Below are positions 1 to 8,385 of a stretch of DNA of 14,474 nt, piece after piece (positions within the stretch are counted from its first letter, which is position 1; each line of letters opens with the position of its first letter). The notes under the pieces were generated by a model, which did no database searches, was not told the origin of the DNA, and saw only the letters and a program-made list of their open reading frames with translations. The translations under genes were made by a program, and so were the position numbers. Source of the stretch: CAZWFW01 sp964633445 (GTDB taxonomy: Archaea > Undinarchaeota > CAZWFW01); NCBI GenBank assembly GCA_964633445.1, contig CAZWFW010000030.1, positions 1-14,474 of the forward strand. Direction: 5' to 3'.

Positions 1-2
1 AA

Positions 3-728
3 AATATTGCAGGAAAAATAAGAGGAATTTTGGAAGAGGAAGAGAAAGAAGAAAGGAAATATGTTTCCAATCGCCTACAAAATATAGCCAAGAGAGCTGA
101 AGAGTTAAGGAAGAGAATTGAGGAGGCTTATTCAACAGCACGGTTGTTTAAAATTCCAGACTGGCTTGCAAAAGGCTTAGAGATGGAAGATCTAATCAAA
201 AGACTTCGTGTAGAACTCCACCCTGAAATTGCAATGATGGAAAAACTGAGATTAGAGGAATTGGAAGAGGGTATGGTTGAAGAGGTAGAAAGTCGGCTAT
301 CTAAAATAGAAAAGGAAATTGAAGACTATGAGAGGTTTATCAAAAATTTTGATAAGATCAAGAGAGAATATGAAGAAGCAGAAAAAATGGTGAATGAAAG
401 GAAGAAAAAGGAAATAGTAGAAAGGCTAAAGGAGAAAGCAAATATATATAGGAGGGTTTGGAAGAATATTCAGAAGAAGTGGGGGGAAGCGTCAGAGGAT
501 AAGAGGAGACAGTTTACTCTTCTTCTCCTAAGAAGAAACTATGCAATAGTTTTGATTTATATTAAAGCACTTAACAAAATTTTACCTAAAGAGGAAAAAG
601 AGAGATTGCTTTCTCAAGAGGAAAGAGAAACCTTAAAGAACATCGAGGAGGGGAAGTTTACTATTAAAGATTTAGAGAGATTAGAAAATATTTGTGAGAA
701 ACTTAAAGAACACTTTGAAAAAGGGTGA
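3..728 (+). CDS. Charged coiled-coil protein, 5' end outside the window
   Basis: I do not recognise a family. The frame is open to the left edge, with nine codons (reading NIAGKIRGI) before the first possible start, TTG at 30, and no stop. The gene therefore most likely begins outside the window, and the TTG at 30 is not a convincing start. The visible 241 residues are almost wholly helical and rich in E, K and R, with long heptad-like stretches (about residues 75-150 counted from the TTG). The C-terminal third has a short hydrophobic helix (YAIVLIYIKALNKIL) before a last charged helix. No membrane span, signal peptide or catalytic motif is visible. It lies in the same direction as the two coiled-coil genes that follow, but 177 bp separates it from them. 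It may be a structural or adaptor protein; function unknown. Confidence 0.75.
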   Translation, partial: NIAGKIRGILEEEEKEERKYVSNRLQNIAKRAEELRKRIEEAYSTARLFKIPDWLAKGLEMEDLIKRLRVELHPEIAMMEKLRLEELEEGMVEEVESRLSKIEKEIEDYERFIKNFDKIKREYEEAEKMVNERKKKEIVERLKEKANIYRRVWKNIQKKWGEASEDKRRQFTLLLLRRNYAIVLIYIKALNKILPKEEKERLLSQEERETLKNIEEGKFTIKDLERLENICEKLKEHFEKG

Positions 729-905
729 AAAGGAGAAAAAGATGTGAAAAAGCTACGAAAAGTAGGGCGAGGATATTGTTATATGATATATAATTTTCCA
801 AATAGTTTTATTTAACAATCTTTGTGCTGCATAGAGTCTTACAAGCAAAAGATGTAAGAATAATGATAAAATATTAATCTAAGGATATTCAATAAAAAAT
901 GAGGA
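729..905. promoter_or_regulatory. Intergenic leader with TATA-like sites and a 7-bp inverted repeat
   Basis: This gap separates the first coiled-coil gene from the next two. TATA-like stretches lie near 784-794 (gatatataat) and 868-876 (aaaatatta). The second is about 30-35 bp upstream of the ATG at 906, a fair spacing for a near-leaderless archaeal promoter. A perfect inverted repeat, TCTTACA at 837-843 and TGTAAGA at 853-859 around a 9-nt centre, sits just upstream of that TATA-like site. It could be an operator or a hairpin. In sequence this AT-rich it could also be chance. Confidence 0.35.
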
Positions 906-1850
906 ATGATCAAAAGAGACGCTCTACTTGAAAAGTTGAAGAAAGTAGAAGTAGCGAGGAATGAAGCAGATAATTATTATAATGCGGCACAAAGATTGTT
1001 AAATGAGGGAAGATATAAAGATTCCGAGGAAAACGCTAGAAAAGCTATAGGAAAGTATGAGGAAGCCCTTAAAATACTTTTAGAAAGCGTAGATATAAGA
1101 AGTGTCATAACAGAAAGTATGCGATGCATAGCTATTTGGAAAGAAAAATTAAGAGAATGGTTAGAAGAGAACCGCGCGTGGGGCAAATATTTTTCAGAAA
1201 ACTTTAATGCTTTAAGTAAATGTCTAGCAGATGCTAAACGTTATTTAAATAAGAATCCTGGAAGATCGCTCGGATCACTATTGCGGGCATATGAGGTTAT
1301 AAGTACTATACATTCTGAAATGGTAAGTATTTCAGATATAGTTAGAAAAAGGAAAGAGTATATTGATGGATTAAATCGCATTAAAAGCGATATATCACTT
1401 CTTGAAAATATTACTAAAAATATTACTGAAGGAAGGGATTTTGAAACTTTTTTAGAAAATTTATCCGACCCTAGAACCAAAAGCCATATAAAAAGCACTT
1501 TCAAAGATATGGATAAAGATTTTAAAAAAATAGAAGGGGAAGTCTCTGGGATTAAATATAAAGACCTGCGAAGCTTACAAGATTTGTTAAGTAGAATTAG
1601 TAACATTGAAAAACTTCTAAAATATATAAGTAATTGTGCAGAAAAATGGTTAAGAAATCTCAGAGAATTGAGAAAGAATATAGGAGATTCTTTATATCTG
1701 CAAATTGAAGAGTATGCGAATAGTGTGTATAGGGAAAAATATCCAAAATCTCGAGAAAGGTTTTCATTTTATAGAAAAATTCATGAGATTCGTAGCCTTG
1801 TAGAATGTTTAATAGGTCTGTTAGAAGAAATTAAGACCTGTAGCCGATGA
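906..1850 (+). CDS. Helical/coiled-coil protein with TPR-like N-terminus
   Basis: No family recognised. The 314 residues are predominantly helical. Residues 1-60 look like a pair of TPR-like helices (NAAQRLLNEGRYKDSEENA followed by a helix with alanine/leucine spacing), suggesting a protein-binding start. The rest is charged helix with coiled-coil character. No membrane segment or enzyme motif is visible. ATG at 906 is the only plausible start: the overlapping ATG at 899 gives a short dead frame. The sequence gagga overlaps the start region, too close for a classic ribosome site. The stop overlaps the next gene's start by four bases (ATGA, 1847-1850), so the two are almost certainly co-translated and probably act together. 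Confidence 0.8.
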   Translation: MIKRDALLEKLKKVEVARNEADNYYNAAQRLLNEGRYKDSEENARKAIGKYEEALKILLESVDIRSVITESMRCIAIWKEKLREWLEENRAWGKYFSENFNALSKCLADAKRYLNKNPGRSLGSLLRAYEVISTIHSEMVSISDIVRKRKEYIDGLNRIKSDISLLENITKNITEGRDFETFLENLSDPRTKSHIKSTFKDMDKDFKKIEGEVSGIKYKDLRSLQDLLSRISNIEKLLKYISNCAEKWLRNLRELRKNIGDSLYLQIEEYANSVYREKYPKSRERFSFYRKIHEIRSLVECLIGLLEEIKTCSR

Positions 1851-3457
1851 AAAAGAAGATAGAAACAATATTGCGAAATTATGAACGACAAATTTCAAAT
1901 GTGCTTAAGCCAATTTTTGAAAGACGTTTTAGAGAAGAGGAATACGAAAGAATTAGAATTCTTGTCAACAAATATCTCGAAGCTATAGGAAAGACTCTTC
2001 TAGGAGTTAGCCGCTATGAAAGAGAAAAATACTTTGATAAACTCTTTAAGGAAGTTGATGAGAAATTTATAAATGTCTTTCAAAATGAGGAGTTAAAGGA
2101 AGTATTTACAAACTTTAGAAATGAGGAAGTAAAAATACCTAAAGATTTCTATAATTCTGTCACCTCCAAAAGAAAAATTAGAGTTCCCGAAGGCTACATA
2201 GGATATATTAAAGAAATTTTGGACGAATATAAAGAAAGTTATAGCGAATTTCTAAAAGAGATTCACGAAAAACCATCTCCTGTGTCTAGTGTAATGATCA
2301 ACACAATTAAAACAAGTCCTCTTGGTTTCATCCTTATGCTACTCGCTATTATACATCTTCTCTATGTTACCAGCACTTGGCAAAAAATACCAGAAATACC
2401 AGGCAAAGTTGCCCCTCCAGTTATGGAATTCTTCAAGAGTACCTTGCTCACTCTAGCTTTAGCAGTTGCAGGAGCTTTTATGCTATGGCGCGGAAGACAC
2501 GAGAGGTTAAAAAGAGAAATGCCTAGAGAGGAGAGAAAAGAGAAAGAAAGAAGAAAATTGGGAAAAAAGAAGAAAAAGTCCATAGAATCTAGCTTGGATG
2601 CTATTACTAAGAAAATGGATGAGCTTAGAGAATTGCATGACGAACTCGCAAAATTAAAAGAGAAAGCCGAAATAGATCGGTGGCATCCTTCAATAGGGGA
2701 CCTAGAGCGAGCTAATATTGAAAAAATTTTAAAAAAGATTTCAGAACTGCAAGAAGATATTTCTGATAAACACAAGGGAAAAAACGAAGAATTTGAGAAT
2801 TTAAGAAATGAGATAGAGAGAGAACTGAGAGAAACGGGAACTTATTCAGATGAGACTGTAAAAGAAGCAACTAAATTGGAAAATGAGCTTAATAGCATTA
2901 TAAACAATATTCGACCAAAATTTGAGAACATTTCCAATTACTTAAACAAGATATTCAAGAAAGTTGAGAAGGAGAGAAAAAGGGAAAGAAGAAAGGAAAA
3001 GGTGGAGAAGGTTAGAGAGTTGGCTGTAAAAGTAGGAGAAAGATTAGAAGATAGAGGGTTTAAAAAGTTGTCCTCCCGTCTAGATGATATATCTAAAAGA
3101 ATTTCAAACCTCTCTAAGGAACGTTTTAATTTATGGGATCAGTATTTCCAAGTTTCTGAGGATGTCGAAAAAGAAAAGATTGAAGAGAGGTTAAAAGCAA
3201 AATTAAAAGAAGGACTTAGAAGAATTATGCATAAGTTAAAGGATTTGGATAGAGATATCGAGGAAATAGAGAATAATGAAAAAAAATTAAGAGAAATGGT
3301 GCATAAGAGAAAATCTTTGCATGAAATTAAAAGAGAATATGATAAATTAGAAAGTAATGTGGGAAGTGCTGAAACTGGAATTGAGAATATTCGATCAGAA
3401 ATTGAAGATATCTCCGAGAAAATCGAAAAATTCAAAAGGAGGCGCTATGTTACATAA
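1847..3457 (+). CDS. Membrane-anchored coiled-coil protein (two TM helices, long cytoplasmic coil)
   Basis: No family recognised. In the 536-residue product, residues 1-150 form a charged helical domain. Residues 158-176 (GFILMLLAIIHLLYVTSTW) and about 196-214 (KSTLLTLALAVAGAFMLWR) are hydrophobic spans joined by a short, proline-containing loop of about 19 residues. Residues 216-536 are an almost continuous E/K/R-rich coiled coil. The very basic flank after the second span (RGRHERLKRE) predicts that both long domains lie in the cytoplasm and only the hairpin loop is outside. The start ATG overlaps the stop of the preceding gene (ATGA), which indicates translational coupling. A membrane tether or scaffold that recruits the upstream helical protein is a reasonable inference. 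A membrane-associated SMC/Rad50-like role is not supported because no ATPase motif is seen. Confidence 0.8.
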   Translation: MKKKIETILRNYERQISNVLKPIFERRFREEEYERIRILVNKYLEAIGKTLLGVSRYEREKYFDKLFKEVDEKFINVFQNEELKEVFTNFRNEEVKIPKDFYNSVTSKRKIRVPEGYIGYIKEILDEYKESYSEFLKEIHEKPSPVSSVMINTIKTSPLGFILMLLAIIHLLYVTSTWQKIPEIPGKVAPPVMEFFKSTLLTLALAVAGAFMLWRGRHERLKREMPREERKEKERRKLGKKKKKSIESSLDAITKKMDELRELHDELAKLKEKAEIDRWHPSIGDLERANIEKILKKISELQEDISDKHKGKNEEFENLRNEIERELRETGTYSDETVKEATKLENELNSIINNIRPKFENISNYLNKIFKKVEKERKRERRKEKVEKVRELAVKVGERLEDRGFKKLSSRLDDISKRISNLSKERFNLWDQYFQVSEDVEKEKIEERLKAKLKEGLRRIMHKLKDLDRDIEEIENNEKKLREMVHKRKSLHEIKREYDKLESNVGSAETGIENIRSEIEDISEKIEKFKRRRYVT

Positions 3458-3527
3458 TTCATGTAAAAAGGTAGCATAACTCTCGAAACTCTAAATAAAT
3501 ATTATAATTGCTTCTTTGAAACTTGCA

Positions 3528-3578
3528 TCAAGAAGAGCTCATACGTCTTGAATTGACAAAGAAAATAATAGTTTTTTT
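3528..3578 (+). terminator. Probable terminator of the coiled-coil cluster
   Basis: An inverted repeat, TCAAGA (3528-3533) and TCTTGA (3546-3551), is followed by a run of seven T at 3572-3578. Oligo-T on the coding strand is the main archaeal termination signal; the hairpin may be incidental. It sits in the 171-bp gap between the coiled-coil cluster and the converging pgk gene. Confidence 0.4.
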
Positions 3579-3628
3579 GAATAATTGTGCAACACAAAAA
3601 GGAGGAAAGATAATCATACTTAAGTTAG

Positions 3629-4885
3629 TTATTTTGAGATTCTTTCCCCCATCATTCTTTTAGCAGCTTTTTGCAATGCTCTTATTGCAGGTAATTTCTC
3701 ACCAGCTAAGAAAAGCATGCATGCTCCGCCTCCAGTACTTATATGATTTATTTTGTTAGCAACACCCATCTCCTTAATAACAGAAACCAAATGTCCACCA
3801 CCAACAACGCTATATGCCTTTGAATCGGCAATTGCCTTAATAATTTCCCTTGTTCCGGTTGAATATTCCTTTCTCTCAACAATCCCAGCCGCACCATTGG
3901 CAATAACTATATCAGCATTTTTTATAATTTCTGCGTATTCTCTTATTGTTTCTGGACCGACATCTACAATTAAATATGGCAGAGGCAATTCATCAACATG
4001 CTTTGTAAATGATCCAACGTATCTATTGAAAACAAAGTCAATAGGAGTCTCTATCTTATCATTAGAATACTTAGATATTAGATTTTTAGCAATGCAAATC
4101 AAGCTCTCAAGACCCTTACCCCTAATTATTTCATAATTTTTCTCGCCGATATCATATCCTTTCGCTACCAAAAAAACGTTTGCAACAACACCAGCAGTTA
4201 AGATTTTCTTAACATTATTTTGCAAAATCTTCTCCATAACCCTTATTGAATCCTTCACCTTTGCGCCACCAAGTACTATAACAACATTTTTGCCTTCATT
4301 TTTAGCATCATTCAATACCTTTGTGAGAACCTCAACCTCCTTCTCCATTACCCTTCCAGCGTAGGAAGGCAGAACTTCCGTAAACCCAACTAAGGATGCG
4401 TGACTTCTATGAGCTGCGGCAAAGGCATCGTTAACAAAAATGTCTATCAAAGGAGTAAGTTTTTGAACAAAAACACTCCTCGCATGCACATCGCTTGGTC
4501 TGTTAAGCATTTCCTCAGAATAAAACCTAACATTTTCAAGCATCAAGATTTCTCCAGCATCAAGTTTCTTTATTTCCTCTCTTGCCTTTGGACCAAAGAT
4601 ATCATCAACGTACTTCACATCTAAATCTAAAAGCTCGCTTAATCTTTTAGCATGTTTCTCAAGCGTGATGAACTCGCTTTCTCCAGGCCTACCTTGATGA
4701 GCCAATACAACAACCTTCGCATTGTTGCTAACAAGTTCCTCAATTGTTATAATATGAGATTTAATTCGCCTGTCATCAAGCAAATCTTTTGTTTCGGGAT
4801 AAATTGGACAATTTATATCAACACGGAGAAGAACGCATTTGTTTTCAACATCAACATCATCAAGAGTTAAGAAGCCATATTTCAT
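3629..4885 (-). CDS. pgk: Phosphoglycerate kinase
   Basis: It catalyses transfer of phosphate between 1,3-bisphosphoglycerate and ADP in glycolysis/gluconeogenesis, in the cytoplasm. The 418-residue length is normal. Visible family motifs: RVDINCP at 21-27 (substrate binding), HQGRPG at 63-68, LENVRF at 116-121, NDAFAAAHRSHAS, and the C-terminal nucleotide-site motif STGGGA near 383-388. I chose ATG at 4885: a strong ribosome site (GGAGGTG on the minus strand, complement of 4892-4898) ends six bases before it. A longer frame could start at GTG 4894, but that GTG is part of the ribosome site itself. The gene follows tpiA by 22 bp in the same direction, so the two form a glycolytic operon. The reading frame is intact. 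Confidence 0.97.
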   Translation of the reverse strand: MKYGFLTLDDVDVENKCVLLRVDINCPIYPETKDLLDDRRIKSHIITIEELVSNNAKVVVLAHQGRPGESEFITLEKHAKRLSELLDLDVKYVDDIFGPKAREEIKKLDAGEILMLENVRFYSEEMLNRPSDVHARSVFVQKLTPLIDIFVNDAFAAAHRSHASLVGFTEVLPSYAGRVMEKEVEVLTKVLNDAKNEGKNVVIVLGGAKVKDSIRVMEKILQNNVKKILTAGVVANVFLVAKGYDIGEKNYEIIRGKGLESLICIAKNLISKYSNDKIETPIDFVFNRYVGSFTKHVDELPLPYLIVDVGPETIREYAEIIKNADIVIANGAAGIVERKEYSTGTREIIKAIADSKAYSVVGGGHLVSVIKEMGVANKINHISTGGGACMLFLAGEKLPAIRALQKAAKRMMGERISK

Positions 4886-4907
4886 AGCCAACACCTCCAG
4901 TATGCTA

Positions 4908-5600
4908 TCATCTTTTGCACACCTCCTTTAATCCCTCTAGTAATTCTTTTGCCTTAGAGTAAGGATCTTTTGCTTTAACTAAACCGCTTGCAAGCAAAAC
5001 ACCATCCGTTCCAAGCTCCAAAGCCTTAACAACATCATCTCTATTAGTTATACCTGCTCCACAAAGAACCTTAACTTCAGGATTGATTTTCTTAACTTCC
5101 TCAACAGTATTTCTCACAACTTCAGGTTTGGCTTTTGAAACAGGTATACCTGTGCCTATCAGTTCAGGAGGTTCAACAGCTACAAAATCGGGATTCAATG
5201 CAGCCACGGCTCTAGCTACCTCAACATCATCAGCACATACTACAGAAATCATATCAAGCTCTCTAAGCTTATTAACAATTTTAGCAATCTCGGAAATTTT
5301 TAGTTTTCTTTCCGAATGGTTGACGAGACTTCCAATAGCTCCAGCTTCTTTCACACTTTCAGGTAAAATGTGACCAGTGTGGCTACCGAAACCTATCGCA
5401 TCTACATGTTGAGCTAAAACTGGTAAGTTTGTTTCACTAGAAACTCTATAAATATCAGCAAACTGAGGTGCTATCGCAACATTAGCCTCAATTTCTTCAC
5501 TTGCTCTCTTAATAGCTGAAGAAAGATTTAAAGCATTAAGACCTGTAGCCTCAGCATATGTCTTAAAGTTAACTATGAGAATTGGTATGGCTATATCCAA
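4908..5600 (-). CDS. tpiA: Triosephosphate isomerase (archaeal short type)
   Basis: It interconverts dihydroxyacetone phosphate and glyceraldehyde 3-phosphate. The product has 230 residues, the short form typical of archaea (bacterial and eukaryotic enzymes have about 250). Catalytic residues are in place: N11 and K13 in NFKTY, H95 in VNHSER, and E143 in VEPPELIGTG, with the phosphate-binding LCGAGI (179-184) and DGVLLASG (199-206) loops near the end. The start is a TTG at 5600 reading MDIAIPILIVNFKTY. It is supported by a near-perfect ribosome site (gaggtgat on the minus strand) four to five bases upstream and by correct positioning of the first beta strand. No ATG is available upstream. It is the first gene of the tpiA-pgk pair. 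Confidence 0.96.
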   Translation of the reverse strand: MDIAIPILIVNFKTYAEATGLNALNLSSAIKRASEEIEANVAIAPQFADIYRVSSETNLPVLAQHVDAIGFGSHTGHILPESVKEAGAIGSLVNHSERKLKISEIAKIVNKLRELDMISVVCADDVEVARAVAALNPDFVAVEPPELIGTGIPVSKAKPEVVRNTVEEVKKINPEVKVLCGAGITNRDDVVKALELGTDGVLLASGLVKAKDPYSKAKELLEGLKEVCKR

Positions 5601-5603
5601 CTT

Positions 5604-5652
5604 ATCACCTCTCTATTAAATTTCTTACTTAGGAAAAGTTTTTAAATATAGT
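5604..5652 (-). promoter_or_regulatory. tpiA-pgk promoter and ribosome binding site
   Basis: On the minus strand, actatatttaaaaa (complement of about 5638-5652) is a good archaeal TATA box. Transcription starting about 26 bp downstream would give a short leader of roughly 20 bases. That leader contains GAGGTGAT (complement of 5604-5611), a strong match to the anti-Shine-Dalgarno sequence, just before the TTG start. The operon thus seems to use a short SD-led transcript, whereas several neighbours look leaderless. Confidence 0.6.
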
Positions 5653-5752
5653 GTCAAAAGGTAACAAGTTACTAAGTAAATTTGGTTATTCAATGCAATC
5701 AAGATACTTTGAATGTGATAATAGAAAGAACGTAAGAATTAGTTGAATTTTG

Positions 5753-5758
5753 AAAAAA
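5753..5758 (-). terminator. Oligo-T stretch downstream of gltX
   Basis: Six A on the plus strand read as T6 on the minus strand, about 37 bases after the gltX stop and in front of the tpiA promoter. This fits an archaeal oligo-T terminator that would separate gltX from tpiA-pgk. No clear hairpin is associated. The rest of the 194-bp gap shows nothing besides the tpiA promoter. Confidence 0.35.
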
Positions 5759-5794
5759 GAATTTGAAATTTTTGGAGGGGCAGCTGATGCGTAG

Positions 5795-7459
5795 TTACTT
5801 ATGTGCATAATATGCGATGATTTTCTTATTTTCAACTTTCTCAATTCTTGCAAAACATACTCTTTCAAATTGAACAACCTTACCAATTTCTTTAATACAA
5901 TTTGGCTCGCATAAACCTTCAATGATGCCATCCGGCTTTATAATCTTTATTTTCATTGAGAAACGCTTGGGAATCCATTGGATTTTAGGAACACCCCTAA
6001 TGATTTCTTTGCCAGCAAACTCTGCAATTATTTCATTATCTTTAACATTAACTACCTCCACATTGAATAAATCCTTGAGTCTAACAACCTTTTTGTTAAT
6101 CATATCCTCCCTATTTACATAGAAAACTAAATGTTTGCCTTCAATCGTCATTTCAATTTTTCTTTTTCCTCTTTCTTTTAGATCAGGGTGAAGTGGTAAA
6201 GATATTTGCTTAATGCTTGGAGCATTGCAAACTTTAAGTAGCATGGGATTATAAACTAGGAAATAACGATTTGCGATTTTATCAACAACCTTCCTATTAT
6301 AACTCTCAAGATTTTGCCACGTTACTTCAACATCAACCCTCTTTAGTCCAACATCTAAAATCAAGTTCCTTATAGCCTCAGCCTGAAACCCTCTCCTCCT
6401 TAGGGCAGCAATAGTTGCAAGTTTAACATCATCAAACCCCTCATATTTTCCTTGCTTAATTCCCTCAACAATTTTGCTTTTACTGAGCTCAGCATTTTTT
6501 ATGCTTAACCTTCCGTACTCAAAAATCTCAGGCATTTTCCAATTAAGGTACTTGAAAATATAGGATTGGCATATTGTGTTAATACTATGCTCCTTTCCCC
6601 TGAATACATGAGTAATTTGCATTAAATGGTCATCTATTGCACAGGCGAAATTGTAAAGAGGCCATACATAATAACCCTTAGCTAGGGGATGTTCATGCTT
6701 AACTACACGCATTATTGGGAAATCTCTGACAGCAGGATTCTCGTGCTTCAAGTCAGTTTTTAATCTAAGAACTGCTTGTCCCTCATCGTAATCTCCATTT
6801 ATCATTTTTCTCCATCTATTTAGCGAAGGCTTGGCTCTGCATTTACATGGCTTACCCTCATTTTTCAACTTTCTGAACTCCTCCTTATCACACTCGCAAA
6901 CATATGCCTTACCTTCTTTTACCAAAATTTCAGCATATTTGTAATAAATATTAAGCCTCTGTGATTGCATATACTCCTCTTGCCAACTTATTCCAAGCCA
7001 TTTTAGATCTTGCTTTATAGCATCATACATGCTAGGAATAACATTTCTCGGATTTGTATCTTCGAATCTCAAAATAAATTTGCCATTGTTTTGCTTAGCA
7101 AATTCATAGCTAATTAAGGCAGCTCTAACATGGCCTAAATGTAATGGACCATTAGGATTAGGTGCAAATCTTGTAACAACTCTACCCCCAGCTTTTGGAA
7201 TTTTCTCCTTTTCCTCCCTCTTTTCTTCCTTAATTTCACCAAATTTTTCCTTAAAAATCTTCTTTTGCTCTTCAACGTTTAGTGAATTAACATATTCAAC
7301 AATTTCTTTTGCAAACTCAACAATCTCTTTAATTTTACTCCTATCCTTTACCTCAGCAATAGCCTTGCCAATAACGATCTTTTCTGAAGCTTTACCATTG
7401 TATTTTATAGCATTAAGCAAAGCATGTTTTAGAACAATTTCCCTTAGCTCCATTTCCAT
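5795..7459 (-). CDS. gltX: Glutamyl-tRNA synthetase (archaeal type)
   Basis: It attaches glutamate to tRNA. In archaea that lack GlnRS the non-discriminating enzyme also charges tRNA-Gln for later amidation; which applies here cannot be told from this window. The 554 residues are usual for archaeal GluRS. A helical N-terminal extension (1-90) precedes the class I catalytic core, with HLGH at 107-110 (HIGH motif, in APNPNGPLHLGH) and LSKSK at 325-329 (KMSKS motif). A cysteine cluster, C188/C190 and C205/C207, resembles the zinc-binding insertion of this family. The C-terminal part is the beta-barrel anticodon-binding region. The start MEMELRE has no ribosome site; a leaderless start or read-through from the DUF5615 gene 29 bp upstream is likely. 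The frame is intact. Confidence 0.95.
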   Translation of the reverse strand: MEMELREIVLKHALLNAIKYNGKASEKIVIGKAIAEVKDRSKIKEIVEFAKEIVEYVNSLNVEEQKKIFKEKFGEIKEEKREEKEKIPKAGGRVVTRFAPNPNGPLHLGHVRAALISYEFAKQNNGKFILRFEDTNPRNVIPSMYDAIKQDLKWLGISWQEEYMQSQRLNIYYKYAEILVKEGKAYVCECDKEEFRKLKNEGKPCKCRAKPSLNRWRKMINGDYDEGQAVLRLKTDLKHENPAVRDFPIMRVVKHEHPLAKGYYVWPLYNFACAIDDHLMQITHVFRGKEHSINTICQSYIFKYLNWKMPEIFEYGRLSIKNAELSKSKIVEGIKQGKYEGFDDVKLATIAALRRRGFQAEAIRNLILDVGLKRVDVEVTWQNLESYNRKVVDKIANRYFLVYNPMLLKVCNAPSIKQISLPLHPDLKERGKRKIEMTIEGKHLVFYVNREDMINKKVVRLKDLFNVEVVNVKDNEIIAEFAGKEIIRGVPKIQWIPKRFSMKIKIIKPDGIIEGLCEPNCIKEIGKVVQFERVCFARIEKVENKKIIAYYAHK

Positions 7460-7488
7460 AAATTAAATTTAGCTAAGTTATGTAAAAA

Positions 7489-7838
7489 TTATGGATCTAC
7501 AAAAATTGGATTTTCTTTGCATATAGAATCTAACTTACTAACAATTTCTTTAGCGATATCTCCAAATGTTTTTCTTCTTTTTCTTTTTAGGAAGATTATA
7601 CATGGTTTTTTGTTGAAATTATCCAGCAATTTTGCAAAATCGCTAATATCTTCAGTAAGTATTACATAGCCTTTATCACATGCAAATTTAAATATTTCCA
7701 AGTCACTTGCACCTCTAAGTTCTAGATCTAAAACAGATTGTATCTCTATATTCCTATATTTCTTAAGAGCTTTGATGATAGCTTTAGGCATATGCTCGTC
7801 ACATAGAATCTTAATTTTAAACTTACCTTTTTGCGCAT
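7489..7838 (-). pseudogene. DUF5615-type PIN-like toxin, N-terminus out of frame by one base
   Basis: The longest ATG-started frame (from 7791) gives 100 residues with the DUF5615 core, including LRGASDLEIFKFACDKGYVI and LTEDISDF. The first strand with its conserved acidic residues, KFKIKILCDEHMP, lies upstream of that ATG in the same frame but has no start codon. An ATG at 7838 is one base out of frame. Adding one A to the A5 run (T5 at 7828-7832 on the plus strand) would give MRKKGKFKIKILCDEHMP and a normal 116-residue protein starting 3 bases after the repaired antitoxin's stop. Proteins of this family are PIN-domain-like putative ribonuclease toxins, usually paired with DUF433 proteins as here. 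As read, the gene would lack a likely catalytic aspartate and is probably inactive, unless the run is a sequencing error. Confidence 0.75.
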
Positions 7839-7841
7839 CTA

Positions 7842-8373
7842 TTATCTCATGAATCTTTTGGCAATTCCTTCTTCTTCGAGAATCTTATCTATCTCTTTAC
7901 TATGCTCTTCGTTAATACTTAAGCGCTTCCTCAATATCCTCCAAATTTAAAGAATACCATTTGGCAATTTCCTCTTTTGTGTATCCTAATCTATACATTC
8001 TTACAATATCAGCTACCCTTATTCTTCTTCCTTTTATCCTTGCGGCACCACTGCAAACTTCAGGAGTGGACACAATTCTTAGTCTTCTTTCGTTTAAAAA
8101 TTCTTTTAGGGCATCTTTAGAGACTTTTTTACTAAATTTTTTAAGAATATCTACTAAATCATTTCTTTTTACTTCAATTTTAGTTTTCTCCCTTAAATCT
8201 AATTTCTCGTAAAGTTCTGACATTTCGGAGGGTAAGGAAATGCATATCTTTATTTTTTCTTCTTCAAAAAATGTAAATCTAGTTCCTCTAGGAGGCTCTA
8301 CAGCTAAATCTCTTGTATAATAAGGATGCTCGGTGCTGTCTTTTAACAAACTCACTATCATTTTATTGTTCAA
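7842..8373 (-). pseudogene. DUF433-domain antitoxin-like gene with C-terminal frameshift
   Basis: The open frame (8373-7912, 153 residues from TTG; the alternative ATG is at 8361) has an unrecognised N-terminal region of about 100 residues. A typical DUF433 domain follows: RRLRIVSTPEVCSGAARIKG, RRIRVADIVRMYRLGYTKEE, and then the helix SLNLEDIEEALKY. It stops at TAA 7912-7914. Immediately afterwards, in another frame, the sequence carries on with a natural-looking tail, INEEHSKEIDKILEEEG and then IAKRFMR, to a stop at 7842-7844. A single extra base near 7917 (or two missing) would explain this; the repaired protein is about 176 residues. DUF433 proteins are putative antitoxins of DUF5615 toxins, and the repaired stop lies 3 bases before the repaired toxin start. 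The N-terminal extension is longer than in the usual small antitoxin. Confidence 0.72.
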
Positions 8374-8385
8374 GTTTTATTAACT

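Noticed and set aside
30..32. TTG at 30 as the true start of the first gene.
   Set aside because: The frame is open to the window edge with coding-like residues before it and no ribosome site, so the gene is treated as partial.
3601..3625. GGAGG on the plus strand after the coiled-coil cluster as a ribosome site for a new gene.
   Set aside because: No start codon with an open frame follows; the DNA runs into the antisense of pgk.
3753..4136. Plus-strand open frame inside pgk, and similar frames opposite tpiA, gltX, rnj and the coiled-coil genes.
   Set aside because: They are antisense shadows of well-identified genes and show no family motif or initiation signal.
4886..4894. Upstream GTG start for pgk adding three residues.
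   Set aside because: That GTG overlaps the ribosome binding site; ATG at 4885 has ideal spacing.
5686..5931. A minus-strand frame of 81 codons overlapping the end of gltX.
   Set aside because: It overlaps the C-terminus of a full-length GluRS in another frame and has no start signal.
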